NCBI RefSeq assembly: GCF_000615285.1
Contig: NZ_BALU01000003.1
Location: 124,001 to 188,000, forward strand
Source of the DNA: Lactobacillus kitasatonis DSM 16761 = JCM 1039
GTDB taxonomy: Bacteria; Bacillota; Bacilli; Lactobacillales; Lactobacillaceae
Length of the DNA stretch: 64,000 nt
Direction: 5' to 3'
Below are positions 47,116-56,152 of the stretch, piece by piece. The notes below the pieces were generated by a model. That model saw only the letters and a list, made by a program, of their open reading frames with translations, was not told the DNA's origin and searched no databases. A program made the translations under genes and the position numbers. Numbering within the stretch: position 1 is the first letter of the stretch; each line of letters begins with the position of its first letter.

Positions 47116-47943
47116 TTATCTATTTACAATTTTAGGTTCAACCCATTTTTTAACAAACAAGATATCACATAAACCAAATACTAAGCTCATTACTAACAGC
47201 AAAATATCATCTAGCCAAATTGGATCATATGTTTGAAGTGATCTATTAGTATCCACAAAGTTTTGCAAATGCGAAAAGACAATTGAACCAACATATACTG
47301 CTACAATTACTAAAATTGCAATGATCAGTAATCTAATCCATAAGGTACTCTTTACAGGTAATTCATCTGAAATAATTCTTGAGGAAAAGTTGGTAAAACT
47401 TACGAAGAAGTAAATGAAAAGAATAATTAATACTATAAAGAGCCAATAAAATTCAAACGATACATTAATTCCTGGTACGTTAGGAGTATAAGGAGATAAC
47501 CCAAATTGACTAAAGGCCTCTGCTATACTATTAGCCCCCATAGTAGGAATAAGTAAGAAGATATTAACAATCTGTTGCAATAAGAAGAAAACACCACACG
47601 CTAATAAACTACTAAAAACATTAGCTAAATAAGTTTTACCTTCATCTGCGGCAGCTAAATGCCATGTTTGACTCATATTGATCTTTTCATTTTGCCAACA
47701 AGTAACTGCAAAAAAAGCAATATCAAAGTAAATAGTTAAAGTGGCAATATTATAACGCCAAAAATTGCCTAAATTATGAGTCGATGTATAAAAGAAAGTT
47801 AAATCATAATTTCCTGTTCCCCAAGCAAATAATGAAATAAATACTATTGTAAACAAATTAATGATGAAAAACAGATAGATGTACCTACTCTTCTGTACCC
47901 ATATTTGTTTAAAAAGATTACCAAAACTAGTCAAATCATTCAT
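47116..47943 (-). CDS. Integral membrane protein, ABC transporter permease-like (paralogue 3)
   Basis: A 275-residue protein with about six membrane helices. It shares with the two genes upstream an N-terminal LFKQIW-like start, the cytoplasmic motif NEKINMSQTWHLAAADEGK, the segment FTNFSSRIISDELPVKSTLW, and a C-terminal KKWVEPKIVNR. These features mark a permease subunit working with the ATPase at 49641. Substrate unknown; peptide antibiotic, bacteriocin or lipid export are typical for GntR (YtrA)-linked systems. Last gene of the cluster. Confidence 0.8.
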   Translation of the reverse strand: MNDLTSFGNLFKQIWVQKSRYIYLFFIINLFTIVFISLFAWGTGNYDLTFFYTSTHNLGNFWRYNIATLTIYFDIAFFAVTCWQNEKINMSQTWHLAAADEGKTYLANVFSSLLACGVFFLLQQIVNIFLLIPTMGANSIAEAFSQFGLSPYTPNVPGINVSFEFYWLFIVLIILFIYFFVSFTNFSSRIISDELPVKSTLWIRLLIIAILVIVAVYVGSIVFSHLQNFVDTNRSLQTYDPIWLDDILLLVMSLVFGLCDILFVKKWVEPKIVNR

Positions 47944-47949
47944 CCCTTT

Positions 47950-48792
47950 CTAACGATTAACAATTTTAGGCTCAACAAATTTTTGAATAAGAAGACAATT
48001 GATAATTCCTAATAAAATTGCGCCAATCCAATATTCTAGTGTAGAAATTCCCAAAGTATCTACATCAATAGCCTTATTTGCTCGAGTAAATAAATGATTA
48101 GTATACATAGTTAATATTTGATCATTGATTCGCAATGCAATAATTACACCAACAATTACCAAGATAGCCATTACGACTAATCTAACTCCTGTAGTATTCT
48201 TCATTGGCAACTGATCAGCAATAGTTCTAGTTAAAAAGTTGGTCAAGCTAACAAAAGCAAAAATAATTAAAACTAGTCCAACCAAAGCTAATAATTCTTC
48301 AACAAAAGCCCAAACTGTTTCGCCGAAAGAAATATTAGCGCCAAAACTTGTACCTACAAATGGATTAATATTGTGACTATAACTATCAATAATAACAACG
48401 ATCATTCCAATTACGACTTGAATAACAAAGATATAGGCACATTCTACTATGCTAGAAATAATATTAATGATCCAGATTTTACTGCCAGATGCTGGAATTA
48501 ACTGCCAAGTCTGACTCAAATTGATTTTTTCATTTTGCCAACACATTAAACCTAAAAAGATAACATCTGCAAAAAATGTAGTCAGTGTACCTAGTCCTAG
48601 TATTAAGTCCCAAATGTTGTCATTTCTAAAAATTCCACTAGCCATATTATTAACAGAATTACCATTGCCTTTAAAAATAATCCCCATTAAGAACATAAAC
48701 GCTACAGCAAAAGTTTGGATTAATAAAACTAAATCAGCATAATGACGCTTCTGCAAAAACATTTGCTTAAATAAGGCTTTATTACTTGTCAT
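47950..48792 (-). CDS. Integral membrane protein, ABC transporter permease-like (paralogue 2)
   Basis: A 280-residue paralogue of its neighbours, with six or so membrane helices, NEKINLSQTWQLIPASGSK in the first cytoplasmic loop, LTNFLTRTIADQLPMKNT mid-protein and the same C-terminal QKFVEPKIVNR tail as paralogue 3. The shared tail suggests that 2 and 3 duplicated most recently. The ATG lies 12 nt after the stop of paralogue 1, so the genes are co-transcribed. Confidence 0.8.
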   Translation of the reverse strand: MTSNKALFKQMFLQKRHYADLVLLIQTFAVAFMFLMGIIFKGNGNSVNNMASGIFRNDNIWDLILGLGTLTTFFADVIFLGLMCWQNEKINLSQTWQLIPASGSKIWIINIISSIVECAYIFVIQVVIGMIVVIIDSYSHNINPFVGTSFGANISFGETVWAFVEELLALVGLVLIIFAFVSLTNFLTRTIADQLPMKNTTGVRLVVMAILVIVGVIIALRINDQILTMYTNHLFTRANKAIDVDTLGISTLEYWIGAILLGIINCLLIQKFVEPKIVNR

Positions 48793-48804
48793 AATCAGCC
48801 TCCA

Positions 48805-49641
48805 TTAATTTTGCTTTGCTTCGACAAATTTATTCAAAAGCAAGATATCGATTAAAGTTACAATTACATCAAAAGCAAGAAATGCAAGAAGTGTTGTACC
48901 TACTCCTGAATCGCCAGTACCAAAATCAAATGGCGTAAAACGACCAATTACTGAAAACAATGTAGTTCCCGCATAAGCCAAAAGCCAAATAATTACGATG
49001 ACTGTCACTAATCTTACAAAGAATACGAGTACTTTGCTTGAACCACTTGGTAAGAAATCCATAATACTTCTGCTACTTAAGTTAATTAGACTAACTACTG
49101 CATACCAAGCATAGCCAAGTAAAATTATCAAAAACAATCCACCTAATAGTTGACCCCAATCTTGAGCACTAAAGTCAAAATTGCTTCTTTGAAGTGCAAT
49201 TTTGATTTCTTTACTTGATAAAAGCAAAGGTAAAGATGCAACTATAACAGTAGCAATTTCTAAAATTCCCAGCCAAATGTATGTGAAGAAAGCTGTACCA
49301 AAGTTACTCAATAAGAACTTAGTATCACTAATCGGGATTAAACGCCAAGTTTGACTACGATTTATTCTTTCATTTTTTACAGAAGAAACAATCCAATAAA
49401 CAAATGCTGCTATAAATGACGTCATAAACATCATTACCGCAAACATGAATAAGAATTCAACTATTGGATTAATTGATTCTCTCTCATTTCCTACTACTAC
49501 TTCTTGAGAATGACCTCCAGCCGAAACCGTCATCATGATTGTAAAACAGAGGGTGGCAAAGGCTTGGATCAAGTAAATCAGATAAACTGACTTACTTTTT
49601 TCTTGAAACATTCTATTGAACAATGTGTTAAAACTAGTCAT
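48805..49641 (-). CDS. Integral membrane protein, ABC transporter permease-like (paralogue 1)
   Basis: A 278-residue membrane protein and the most divergent of the three paralogues. It keeps NERINRSQTWRLIPISDTK, SLINLSSRSIMDFLPSGSSK and a C-terminal LLNKFVEAKQN. About six helices are predicted. It starts at the stop codon of the ABC ATPase (1-nt overlap at 49641), so the ATPase and this permease are tightly coupled. Confidence 0.8.
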   Translation of the reverse strand: MTSFNTLFNRMFQEKSKSVYLIYLIQAFATLCFTIMMTVSAGGHSQEVVVGNERESINPIVEFLFMFAVMMFMTSFIAAFVYWIVSSVKNERINRSQTWRLIPISDTKFLLSNFGTAFFTYIWLGILEIATVIVASLPLLLSSKEIKIALQRSNFDFSAQDWGQLLGGLFLIILLGYAWYAVVSLINLSSRSIMDFLPSGSSKVLVFFVRLVTVIVIIWLLAYAGTTLFSVIGRFTPFDFGTGDSGVGTTLLAFLAFDVIVTLIDILLLNKFVEAKQN

Positions 49642-50348
49642 TATTCATCATCCTCATCTGCATAAAAGCTCTCGTAGTATTCCTCGATTGACTTGTTATT
49701 TTGACGAATATCATCAGCAGACTTGTGTTCCAGAACTGTATGGTTCTTTACGATCACTACTTCATCAAGCAATGATGAAATTTCATTTACAAAATGATCG
49801 GAAATCAAAATAGTAGATTTTTCATCTTTCCATAAAATAATTGAATTAATGATCTTCTTACGAGCCATTGCATCAATTCCACCGAATGGTTCATCAAGTA
49901 AGTACAAATCTGCTTTACGAGCAAAAGTCAAAGCAATGATCAATTTTTCACGCATACCACGAGATAATTGGCTAAGCTTCATATCTGGATCTAACTTCAT
50001 AAATTTGCGTAATTCGTCAAATTCATTTTCATCAAAATCTTGAAAAATTGTAGAGTAAAAACGAACAATCTGAACAATCTTAGTTGAATCGCTAAAGCCT
50101 GTTAAACCATCGGTAAAAGATAACTTTGTCTTTCTTTCAGCTTCCTTAGTTGCACCAGCTAAATCAATCTGTCCCTTATAGTTTTTAGCAACTCCAGCGA
50201 TAATTCGCATTAAGGTTGTTTTACCTGCCCCATTTTCACCTAATAAGGCAACGATTTTACCTGACGTTAAAGTTAGATCTACGTCTTTTAAAATAGTTTT
50301 TTGATTCTTCTTGTAAGTTAAATCTTTAATAGTTAATAAATCACTCAT
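49641..50348 (-). CDS. ABC transporter ATP-binding protein
   Basis: A 235-residue nucleotide-binding domain. Walker A is GENGAGKTT (about 37-45), the signature is LSRGMREKL (variant of LSGGQ), Walker B is LYLLDEPFGGID, and the switch His lies in ILISDHFVNE. The start is ATG at 50348, overlapping the GntR stop by 8 nt with GAGG upstream; the earlier in-frame ATG has no ribosome site. It powers the three membrane paralogues that follow. Similar to BcrA/YtrB-type ATPases of antibiotic-sensing exporters. Confidence 0.92.
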   Translation of the reverse strand: MSDLLTIKDLTYKKNQKTILKDVDLTLTSGKIVALLGENGAGKTTLMRIIAGVAKNYKGQIDLAGATKEAERKTKLSFTDGLTGFSDSTKIVQIVRFYSTIFQDFDENEFDELRKFMKLDPDMKLSQLSRGMREKLIIALTFARKADLYLLDEPFGGIDAMARKKIINSIILWKDEKSTILISDHFVNEISSLLDEVVIVKNHTVLEHKSADDIRQNNKSIEEYYESFYADEDDE

Positions 50349-50727
50349 TATGATCCTCATTATGATCCTCACTATGCTCCAAGTAATCTGTAAGCGTCGA
50401 AACAAGCTCGTCTTGCTTTACGCCTAACTTTTCCATATTTTGAACAAATTCATCTAACTCATTATTGATGAGGGATTGCTTTGTTTTAGACAACAGTTCC
50501 GTATCTTCAGTAACAAAATTTCCTTCACCACGCTTAGTATAAAGAATGCCTTGTGTATTCATTTCTTGCAAAGCACGTTGAACAGTATTGACATTAACAG
50601 TCAATTCCAATGCCAACTTTCTAACCGATGGGATCTTTTCACCGGCCTTCATCTTCCCTAAAGCGATTTGGCGATACAAATATTGCTCAATTTGAAGATA
50701 AATAGGAATATTATCTTTGAATTCCAT
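50341..50727 (-). CDS. GntR family regulator, YtrA subfamily
   Basis: A 128-residue regulator with an N-terminal winged helix (IYLQIEQYLYRQIALGKMK then SVRKLALELTVNVNTVQRALQEM, residues about 8-60) and the short helical C-terminus typical of YtrA repressors, which control ABC exporters induced by cell-wall antibiotics. The last codons are a short tandem repeat EDHNEDHNE. First gene of the operon with the ATPase and three permeases, and likely its repressor. An inverted repeat at 50749-50777 just upstream is a candidate operator. Confidence 0.9.
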   Translation of the reverse strand: MEFKDNIPIYLQIEQYLYRQIALGKMKAGEKIPSVRKLALELTVNVNTVQRALQEMNTQGILYTKRGEGNFVTEDTELLSKTKQSLINNELDEFVQNMEKLGVKQDELVSTLTDYLEHSEDHNEDHNE

Positions 50728-50748
50728 TAACTCACCTTCTGCATATAC

Positions 50749-50777
50749 TGTATTATTTATCTATTACACTAATAATA
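50749..50777. promoter_or_regulatory. Candidate GntR operator
   Basis: Inverted repeat GTATTATT (50749-50756) and AATAATAC (50770-50777), 22 nt upstream of the GntR ATG and overlapping a possible promoter (TTGAAA-17-TAGTAT on the minus strand). Autoregulation is inferred. Confidence 0.45.
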
Positions 50778-50851
50778 CTACTAACTTTATTTTGAAATTT
50801 CAAGCATTATTTTTTACTTTGTTTCACAAATCAATATAATTAGAATTTTAA

Positions 50852-50895
50852 ACAAAAAAACAGCTAATATTACTGATCTAACAGTAATATTAGCT
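50852..50895 (-). terminator. Terminator of pepT
   Basis: A perfect 14-bp stem (50862-50875 with 50882-50895, 6-nt loop), followed on the minus strand by seven Ts. It lies about 120 nt beyond the pepT stop. Confidence 0.85.
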
Positions 50896-51017
50896 TGCTT
50901 TTTGTTGTTCATAATACTAGTGAATAACTTATATTTGCTCTCTTTCATTATAAGATATGCATAATATTGGCTATCTAAAAGTATATATTTTTACAAAGCT
51001 TGTTTAAAATTGTTTCA

Positions 51018-52259
51018 CTATTTAGCTCTTTCAGCATTTAATTCTGCCATTTGGATCATGACATCGACAGCCTTGTACATTGATTCAAGAACAGTGTATT
51101 CGTAACGACCGTGCATGTTTTCTTCACCTGCAAAAATGTTAGGACAAGGAAGACCCATATAAGTCAATTGTGAACCATCTGTACCACCACGAACAGGATC
51201 TTCATTAATCTTAAGTCCCTCAGCCTTATATGCATCCCTAGCTAAATCAACAATATCCATGTGCTTCTTCAATTCATCAGCCATATTGTAGTATTGATCC
51301 CACATCTTTAATTTGATGCGTTCAGTACCGAATTCAGCATTCATCTTGTCAACGATTGACTTAACCAAGTTCTTACGTTCTTCAAGGCCATCACGTTCAA
51401 AGTCACGAATAATGTAATCAAGGTGAGCATTATCAACTGTACCATTAAAGCTCATCAAGTGGAAGAATCCTTCTCGACCATCAGTGTGTTCAGGACGATC
51501 ATGTTCTGGTAATTGATTATGGAAATCAATACCTACTTGAACAGCGTTGATCATTTGACCTTTAGCTACCGCTGGGTGAACATTAACGCCTTGAATATCA
51601 AGACTAAATTGAGCTGCTGAGAAAGTACCCCAATCAAGTTTACCAGGTGCTTCACCATCAACAGTAAAGGCAAAGTCGGCACCAAAGTCTTTAACATCAA
51701 AGTGTTCAGCGCCAGTACCGATTTCTTCATCAGGAGTAAATGCTAAACGAATCTTTCCGTGTTTTACTTCTGGATGATTCATCAAGTATTCCGCAAAAGT
51801 TATCAATTCAGAGACACCACACTTGTCGTCCCCACCAAGCAAGGTATCACCTGAAGCAGTGATGATTGTTTGACCCTTGTAATTCTTCAAGTGTGGGAAG
51901 ACCTTGGGATCAAGATAAAATTCTGAGTCACCTAATTGAATCTTGCTTTTACCATCATAATTTTCATGAATTTGTGGCTTAACATTTTCTGAATTAAAGT
52001 CAGCAGTATCACTGTGTGCTAAAAAGCCCATTACTGGAACATCATAGTCAACGTTTGAAGGAATTTCAGCAATCACACTACCGGCTTTTTGGTTATAGTG
52101 AATATCGCTAAGACCTAAATCTTCAAGATCCTTCATAATGACGTTCTTTTGGAAGTTTTCTTCTCTTTCAGTTGAAGGAAAACGGTCAGAATGTTCATCT
52201 GAACGTGAATTTACTTTTACATACTTTAAAAATCTTGGTAATAAATTTGGGTATTCCAT
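51018..52259 (-). CDS. pepT: Tripeptide aminopeptidase (peptidase T)
   Basis: A 413-residue M20B metallopeptidase releasing N-terminal residues from tripeptides in the cytosol, part of the proteolytic system of lactobacilli. Two-zinc ligands and catalytic residues are visible: AHSDTADF (H82, D84), LGGDDKCG (141-148), DEEIG (E178/E179), the D in TVDGEAPG, and NMHGRYEY near the C-terminus. The length equals the family norm. It follows the nif3-like gene by 20 nt and may be read from it. Confidence 0.96.
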   Translation of the reverse strand: MEYPNLLPRFLKYVKVNSRSDEHSDRFPSTEREENFQKNVIMKDLEDLGLSDIHYNQKAGSVIAEIPSNVDYDVPVMGFLAHSDTADFNSENVKPQIHENYDGKSKIQLGDSEFYLDPKVFPHLKNYKGQTIITASGDTLLGGDDKCGVSELITFAEYLMNHPEVKHGKIRLAFTPDEEIGTGAEHFDVKDFGADFAFTVDGEAPGKLDWGTFSAAQFSLDIQGVNVHPAVAKGQMINAVQVGIDFHNQLPEHDRPEHTDGREGFFHLMSFNGTVDNAHLDYIIRDFERDGLEERKNLVKSIVDKMNAEFGTERIKLKMWDQYYNMADELKKHMDIVDLARDAYKAEGLKINEDPVRGGTDGSQLTYMGLPCPNIFAGEENMHGRYEYTVLESMYKAVDVMIQMAELNAERAK

Positions 52260-52279
52260 ATACTCTGTCCTCTTTCTAC

Positions 52280-53077
52280 CTAAAATAAATCTTGAAATGG
52301 ATTGGTTGAAACTTCTGAAAGTTCAACACCAACATTCCAATCATTTTCTTCGTTCCATTTCTTGAGACGATCATATACCTTATATTTAAACAATTTTTCA
52401 GTATAATGACCAGGATCAACTACTGTTAAGCCTGATGAAATCATATCATGACCTACGTGATAGTAAACGTCACCAGTAATAAAGGCATCTAGATGATCAT
52501 CTAAAGCTCTAGTCCAATATTTACCACCATCACCGCAAATAAAACCAACAGTAGAAATTTGTTTTTCATTATCTGCAGTAATCAGTCTAGCCATCTTAAT
52601 GTTCATTTTATCTTTAACATAGTAAGCAAAGTCATAAGCTGACATAGGCTTAGGCAACTTACCTTTACGACCCATTGCAATACCATCATCATCTAAGCAA
52701 AATGGTTCAACATATTTTAAGCCTAATTCTTCAGCCTGCCAATCGGCAGAACCATTTTGAGCTTTATCAGAATTGGTATGAATTGAATAAACAGTAATTC
52801 CATTTTTTATGATATTGCCATACATTGCATTTTGAGCGTTAGCAAAGTCCAAATTGCGAGCTGGTCTAAACATTACAGGGTGGTGACTAACGATAAAATT
52901 AACACCCTTTTTTACTGCTTCCTCAACTACTTGAGGACGTACATCTAAAGTAGTCATTACTTTAGTAACATCAGCATCCATTGAACCAATTTGCATGCCA
53001 ACAGGATCGCCCTTAGAAGCAATATCTTCTGGGAAATCTTGTCTCAAGCGTTCCACTATATCTTTAACTTTAGTCAT
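52280..53077 (-). CDS. Nif3-like dinuclear metal-centre protein (YqfO type)
   Basis: A 265-residue Nif3/NGG1p-interacting-factor family protein with the metal-binding motifs SHHPVMFRPARNLDF, HTNSDKAQNG and, near the C-terminus, GHYTEKLF. The central YqfO insertion of Bacillus is absent. Biochemical role uncertain: GTP cyclohydrolase I type 2 homologue is a legacy label. It overlaps trmK by 8 nt, a neighbour pair (yqfN-yqfO) conserved next to rpoD in Firmicutes. Confidence 0.9.
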   Translation of the reverse strand: MTKVKDIVERLRQDFPEDIASKGDPVGMQIGSMDADVTKVMTTLDVRPQVVEEAVKKGVNFIVSHHPVMFRPARNLDFANAQNAMYGNIIKNGITVYSIHTNSDKAQNGSADWQAEELGLKYVEPFCLDDDGIAMGRKGKLPKPMSAYDFAYYVKDKMNIKMARLITADNEKQISTVGFICGDGGKYWTRALDDHLDAFITGDVYYHVGHDMISSGLTVVDPGHYTEKLFKYKVYDRLKKWNEENDWNVGVELSEVSTNPFQDLF

Positions 53078-53756
53078 CGCTTAATTCCTCCTTAATCAGT
53101 TGAATATTATGTTCAACTTCATTAATACGGTCTTCATCTTTCTTGCGTGCTTTATTCAAATTTTGCAGTAATTTTTCATAATATTGCAATTGCCCTTGCC
53201 ACTTTTGATAAAAGACTGGATTTTTTTCACGCATGATAAATGGGCCAAAGAAAATCTCTTTTTCAGTTAAATCATGCTTGTCTGAAGTTAATCTTGCCTT
53301 AATTAATTCATAAGTGTGGCCTGCTTCCGCAATTAACTTTTCAGCTACAATTTGATAATTATGCATCATTAGCCAATTACGTACGCCTGCTTCACCGATA
53401 TTAGGCTCAAGCACTAAATTCTTAAATTGAAAATCTTTACTCCAAGCTGTATCTAAGATATCTACCATTAATTTACCGCCCATACCAGCAATAACAACAG
53501 TATCTACTTGATCTTGATGAGTAATAGTCTCCAAGCCATTGCCTAAACGCGTTTCAATTTGGTCACTTAAACCTGCCTCTGCAATATCACTTTTAGCATT
53601 TTCAAGCGGACCTTCAGCTACATCACTTGCAATGGCAAATTTTATTTTTCCTGATTTAACTAATTCAATTGGCAAATAAGCATGGTCGGTTCCAATGTCT
53701 GCAACTTTGCTGTCCGGATCAACCATTTTTGCCAGCGTATTTAATCTTAAGTTCAT
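53070..53756 (-). CDS. trmK: tRNA (adenine22-N1)-methyltransferase TrmK
   Basis: A 228-residue SAM-dependent methyltransferase making m1A22 in tRNA. SAM motif VADIGTDHAYLPIELV is at about 18-33, and VVIAGMGGKLMVDIL with LVLEPNIGEAGVRNWL are the family blocks. A C-terminal coiled coil (YEKLLQNLNKARKKDEDRI) helps dock tRNA. GGAGG precedes the ATG. It is coupled to the nif3-like gene. Confidence 0.93.
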   Translation of the reverse strand: MNLRLNTLAKMVDPDSKVADIGTDHAYLPIELVKSGKIKFAIASDVAEGPLENAKSDIAEAGLSDQIETRLGNGLETITHQDQVDTVVIAGMGGKLMVDILDTAWSKDFQFKNLVLEPNIGEAGVRNWLMMHNYQIVAEKLIAEAGHTYELIKARLTSDKHDLTEKEIFFGPFIMREKNPVFYQKWQGQLQYYEKLLQNLNKARKKDEDRINEVEHNIQLIKEELSDD

Positions 53757-53827
53757 TTAATCCTCCATAAAGAGTATGTTTAATCAAATTTTAGCATATT
53801 TAGTAGTTGTTTTTAGTCATGTTTTGC

Positions 53828-53833
53828 TATAAT
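53828..53833 (+). promoter_or_regulatory. Extended -10 promoter of the Nudix-M23 pair
   Basis: TTTTGCTATAAT about 25 nt before the Nudix start codon. Confidence 0.6.
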
Positions 53834-53858
53834 CGTACAGAGAAAGTGGGTTTTTGCA

Positions 53859-54299
53859 TTGAAAAGAACTGAAACAGTAACTTTAACTAACATGTGTATG
53901 ATCAAAAACAAAGATAAGATTTTGGTTTTAGATCGTAACGATCCCGTTTGGCCAGGTCTTACCTTTCCTGGTGGTCATGTCGAACCACATGAGTCTTTTA
54001 GTGATTCAGTTATTCGAGAAATTAAAGAAGAAACAGGACTAATAATTTTTCATCCACGACTTGTTGGAGTAAAACAGTTTTATGATCACAATCATGAGCG
54101 TTATTTAGTTTTCTTCTATATTGCCGATAAATTTACGGGGACAGTCAAGGCATCAGATGAAGGAACTTTAACCTGGATGACTAAAGATGAGCTGAAACAA
54201 CATAAACTAGCTTATAATTTTGATCATGATTTACCAGTGTTCTTTGATCCCAATGTTAGTGAACATATGCTTGATGGAAAACGAGATGAACTTTTTTAG
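53859..54299 (+). CDS. Nudix hydrolase, MutT/8-oxo-dGTPase-like
   Basis: A 146-residue Nudix protein. The Nudix box runs from GGHVEPHESFSD through VIREIKEETGL and has all catalytic Glu residues. Members hydrolyse nucleoside diphosphates linked to other groups, such as 8-oxo-dGTP; substrate not provable here. The start used is a TTG at 53859 with a weak GTGGG upstream. Its stop TAG is immediately followed by the ATG of the M23 gene, so the two plus-strand genes form a unit between trmK and rpoD, which are usually adjacent, suggesting an insertion. Confidence 0.85.
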   Translation: MKRTETVTLTNMCMIKNKDKILVLDRNDPVWPGLTFPGGHVEPHESFSDSVIREIKEETGLIIFHPRLVGVKQFYDHNHERYLVFFYIADKFTGTVKASDEGTLTWMTKDELKQHKLAYNFDHDLPVFFDPNVSEHMLDGKRDELF

Positions 54300-54968
54300 A
54301 TGAAAAAAACGGAAAGCAAAGTATCGCTTTTTATTGCTTTAATTGCAATTATTATTTTTGCTTCGGTACCCCTTTGGCATATTGATTTAAATGCCAACCG
54401 ATCACAAACTCAAGTCGTTAAAAAGAAAAAGCCTAAGAAGAAGAAAAAAGTAATTCATAAAGTTACCTGGGGGTATCCTTTCAAACGACTCTACGAAAAG
54501 AAAATAAAGTTTAAGTCGGGGCAAAAATTCGGTGAAACTGATGTAATTAGACGCTACTATCCTACGAAGAGTTATTTCCACGATGGTTATGATTTTGGTT
54601 TTAGTGAAGTAGGTCACTCTCCTGTTTATGCTGTCCATGCCGGAACAGTTCACAAAGTTAAATATGCTCCAGGACTTGGCTTATTCGTTTGGGTAATTTC
54701 TGATGATGGCTATGTTGAAATTTATCAAGAAGGATTCCTTAGCATCACAGATATCTACGTTAAGAAGGGCCAAAAGATTAAATTAGGGCAAAAGATCGGT
54801 CGTTTAACTGGTTCACACATCCACTTAGGTGTAACTAAGACTGACAAGAAATATATTGATAAACACGGCGTGCCATGTCGTTACTACTGGAAAGACAATG
54901 GCACTTGGCTTAACCCAATGAAGATCATTGAGGATGATATTGCTAAAGGAAAAGCCAGCAGACAATAA
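54300..54968 (+). CDS. Membrane-anchored M23 (LytM-type) peptidase-like protein
   Basis: A 222-residue protein with an N-terminal signal anchor (VSLFIALIAIIIFASVPLW), a strongly basic linker (KKKKPKKKKK) and an M23 domain. The zinc ligands are preserved: HxxxD in YFHDGYDFGF (H99-D103 region) and HxH in GSHIHLGV. It should face the outside and cleave peptidoglycan cross-bridges or regulate wall turnover. It directly follows the Nudix gene and ends at a shared terminator with rpoD. Confidence 0.85.
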   Translation: MKKTESKVSLFIALIAIIIFASVPLWHIDLNANRSQTQVVKKKKPKKKKKVIHKVTWGYPFKRLYEKKIKFKSGQKFGETDVIRRYYPTKSYFHDGYDFGFSEVGHSPVYAVHAGTVHKVKYAPGLGLFVWVISDDGYVEIYQEGFLSITDIYVKKGQKIKLGQKIGRLTGSHIHLGVTKTDKKYIDKHGVPCRYYWKDNGTWLNPMKIIEDDIAKGKASRQ

Positions 54969-54975
54969 AAATGCA

Positions 54976-55010
54976 AAAAAAGACGTTAAGCAAATGCTTA
55001 ACGTCTTTTT
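54976..55010. terminator. Bidirectional terminator between the M23 gene and rpoD
   Basis: A 15-bp stem AAAAAGACGTTAAGC with GCTTAACGTCTTTTT and a tiny loop, flanked by A and T runs. It can end both convergent transcripts. Confidence 0.9.
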
Positions 55011-55024
55011 CATATATTTGGACA

Positions 55025-56137
55025 TTAATCCATAAAGTCACGCAATTGGTTAGAACGACTTGGGTGACGAAGTTTTCTTAAAGCCTTAGCTTCAATCTGA
55101 CGAATACGTTCACGAGTTACGCCAAATACCTTACCTACTTCTTCCAAAGTACGAGTACGGCCATCATCAAGACCAAAACGCAAACGCAAAACATTTTCTT
55201 CACGGTCGGTTAAAGTCTCAAGTACTTGTTCAAGTTGTTCCTTCAACATCTCGTATGAAGCATGTTGTTCTGGACTAGTTGCATCCTTATCTTCAATGAA
55301 GTCACCTAAGTGTGAATCATCCTCTTCACCAATAGGAGTTTCAAGAGAAACTGGTTCTTGTGCGATTTTAAGAATATCACGAACTTTATTAGTTGGCATA
55401 TTCATTTCAGCACCAATTTCTTCCGGGGTTGGTTCACGACCCAAGTCTTGCAACAATTGACGTTGAATTCTAATCAATTTGTTAATGGTTTCAACCATGT
55501 GGACAGGGATTCTTATAGTACGAGCTTGGTCGGCAATAGCACGGGTAATAGCCTGTCTAATCCACCAAGTTGCATAAGTAGAGAACTTAAAGCCAAGACG
55601 ATAATCGAACTTGTCAACGGCTTTCATCAGACCCATGTTACCTTCTTGAATCAAGTCAAGGAATGACATACCACGACCAACGTAACGCTTAGCGATAGAA
55701 ACAACCAAACGAAGGTTAGCTTCAGCTAATTCTTGTTTTGCTTCTTCATCGCCAGCTTCAATTCTTTTGGCAAGAGCAATTTCCTGGTCTGCTGTAAGAA
55801 GTGGCACACGTCCAATTTCCTTCAAATACATCCGCACTGGATCGTTCATTCTAACGCTTGAAGGTGCTGACATATCTTTTAATTCAGCCTTTTCAACATC
55901 CTTCTGTTTCTTCAAGGCTAACTTTGAAGGATCACCGTTTTCATCAACAATACTGATACCATTATCTTCAAACTCTTGTACAAGTTGGTCAACAGCCTTG
56001 CCTTGCAAATTATAAGGCTTAATCAGACGAGCAGTGAAGTCCTTTTCAGTAATTGTCTTTTTCTTCTTTACGTCCCTAACGACTTGCTTTACCACCTTGT
56101 CCAAAGATGGTTTTTGTGTAGTTTCTCTTTCTGCCAC
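55025..56137 (-). CDS. rpoD: Primary RNA polymerase sigma factor (sigma-A)
   Basis: A 370-residue group 1 sigma factor. Region 1.2 ([16 protein letters not shown]), region 2 ([40 protein letters not shown] for -10 recognition), region 3 ([14 protein letters not shown]) and region 4.2 ([23 protein letters not shown], -35 recognition) are all intact. It lies just behind dnaG in the macromolecular synthesis order dnaG-rpoD. Confidence 0.98.
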   Translation of the reverse strand: MAERETTQKPSLDKVVKQVVRDVKKKKTITEKDFTARLIKPYNLQGKAVDQLVQEFEDNGISIVDENGDPSKLALKKQKDVEKAELKDMSAPSSVRMNDPVRMYLKEIGRVPLLTADQEIALAKRIEAGDEEAKQELAEANLRLVVSIAKRYVGRGMSFLDLIQEGNMGLMKAVDKFDYRLGFKFSTYATWWIRQAITRAIADQARTIRIPVHMVETINKLIRIQRQLLQDLGREPTPEEIGAEMNMPTNKVRDILKIAQEPVSLETPIGEEDDSHLGDFIEDKDATSPEQHASYEMLKEQLEQVLETLTDREENVLRLRFGLDDGRTRTLEEVGKVFGVTRERIRQIEAKALRKLRHPSRSNQLRDFMD

Positions 56138-56152
56138 TAAAAAGCCTCCTTA

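Noticed and set aside
50852-50895. Long perfect inverted repeat as an insertion-sequence end or MITE
   Set aside because: The 14-bp stem, small loop and T-run match a terminator for pepT; no target duplication or transposase seen.
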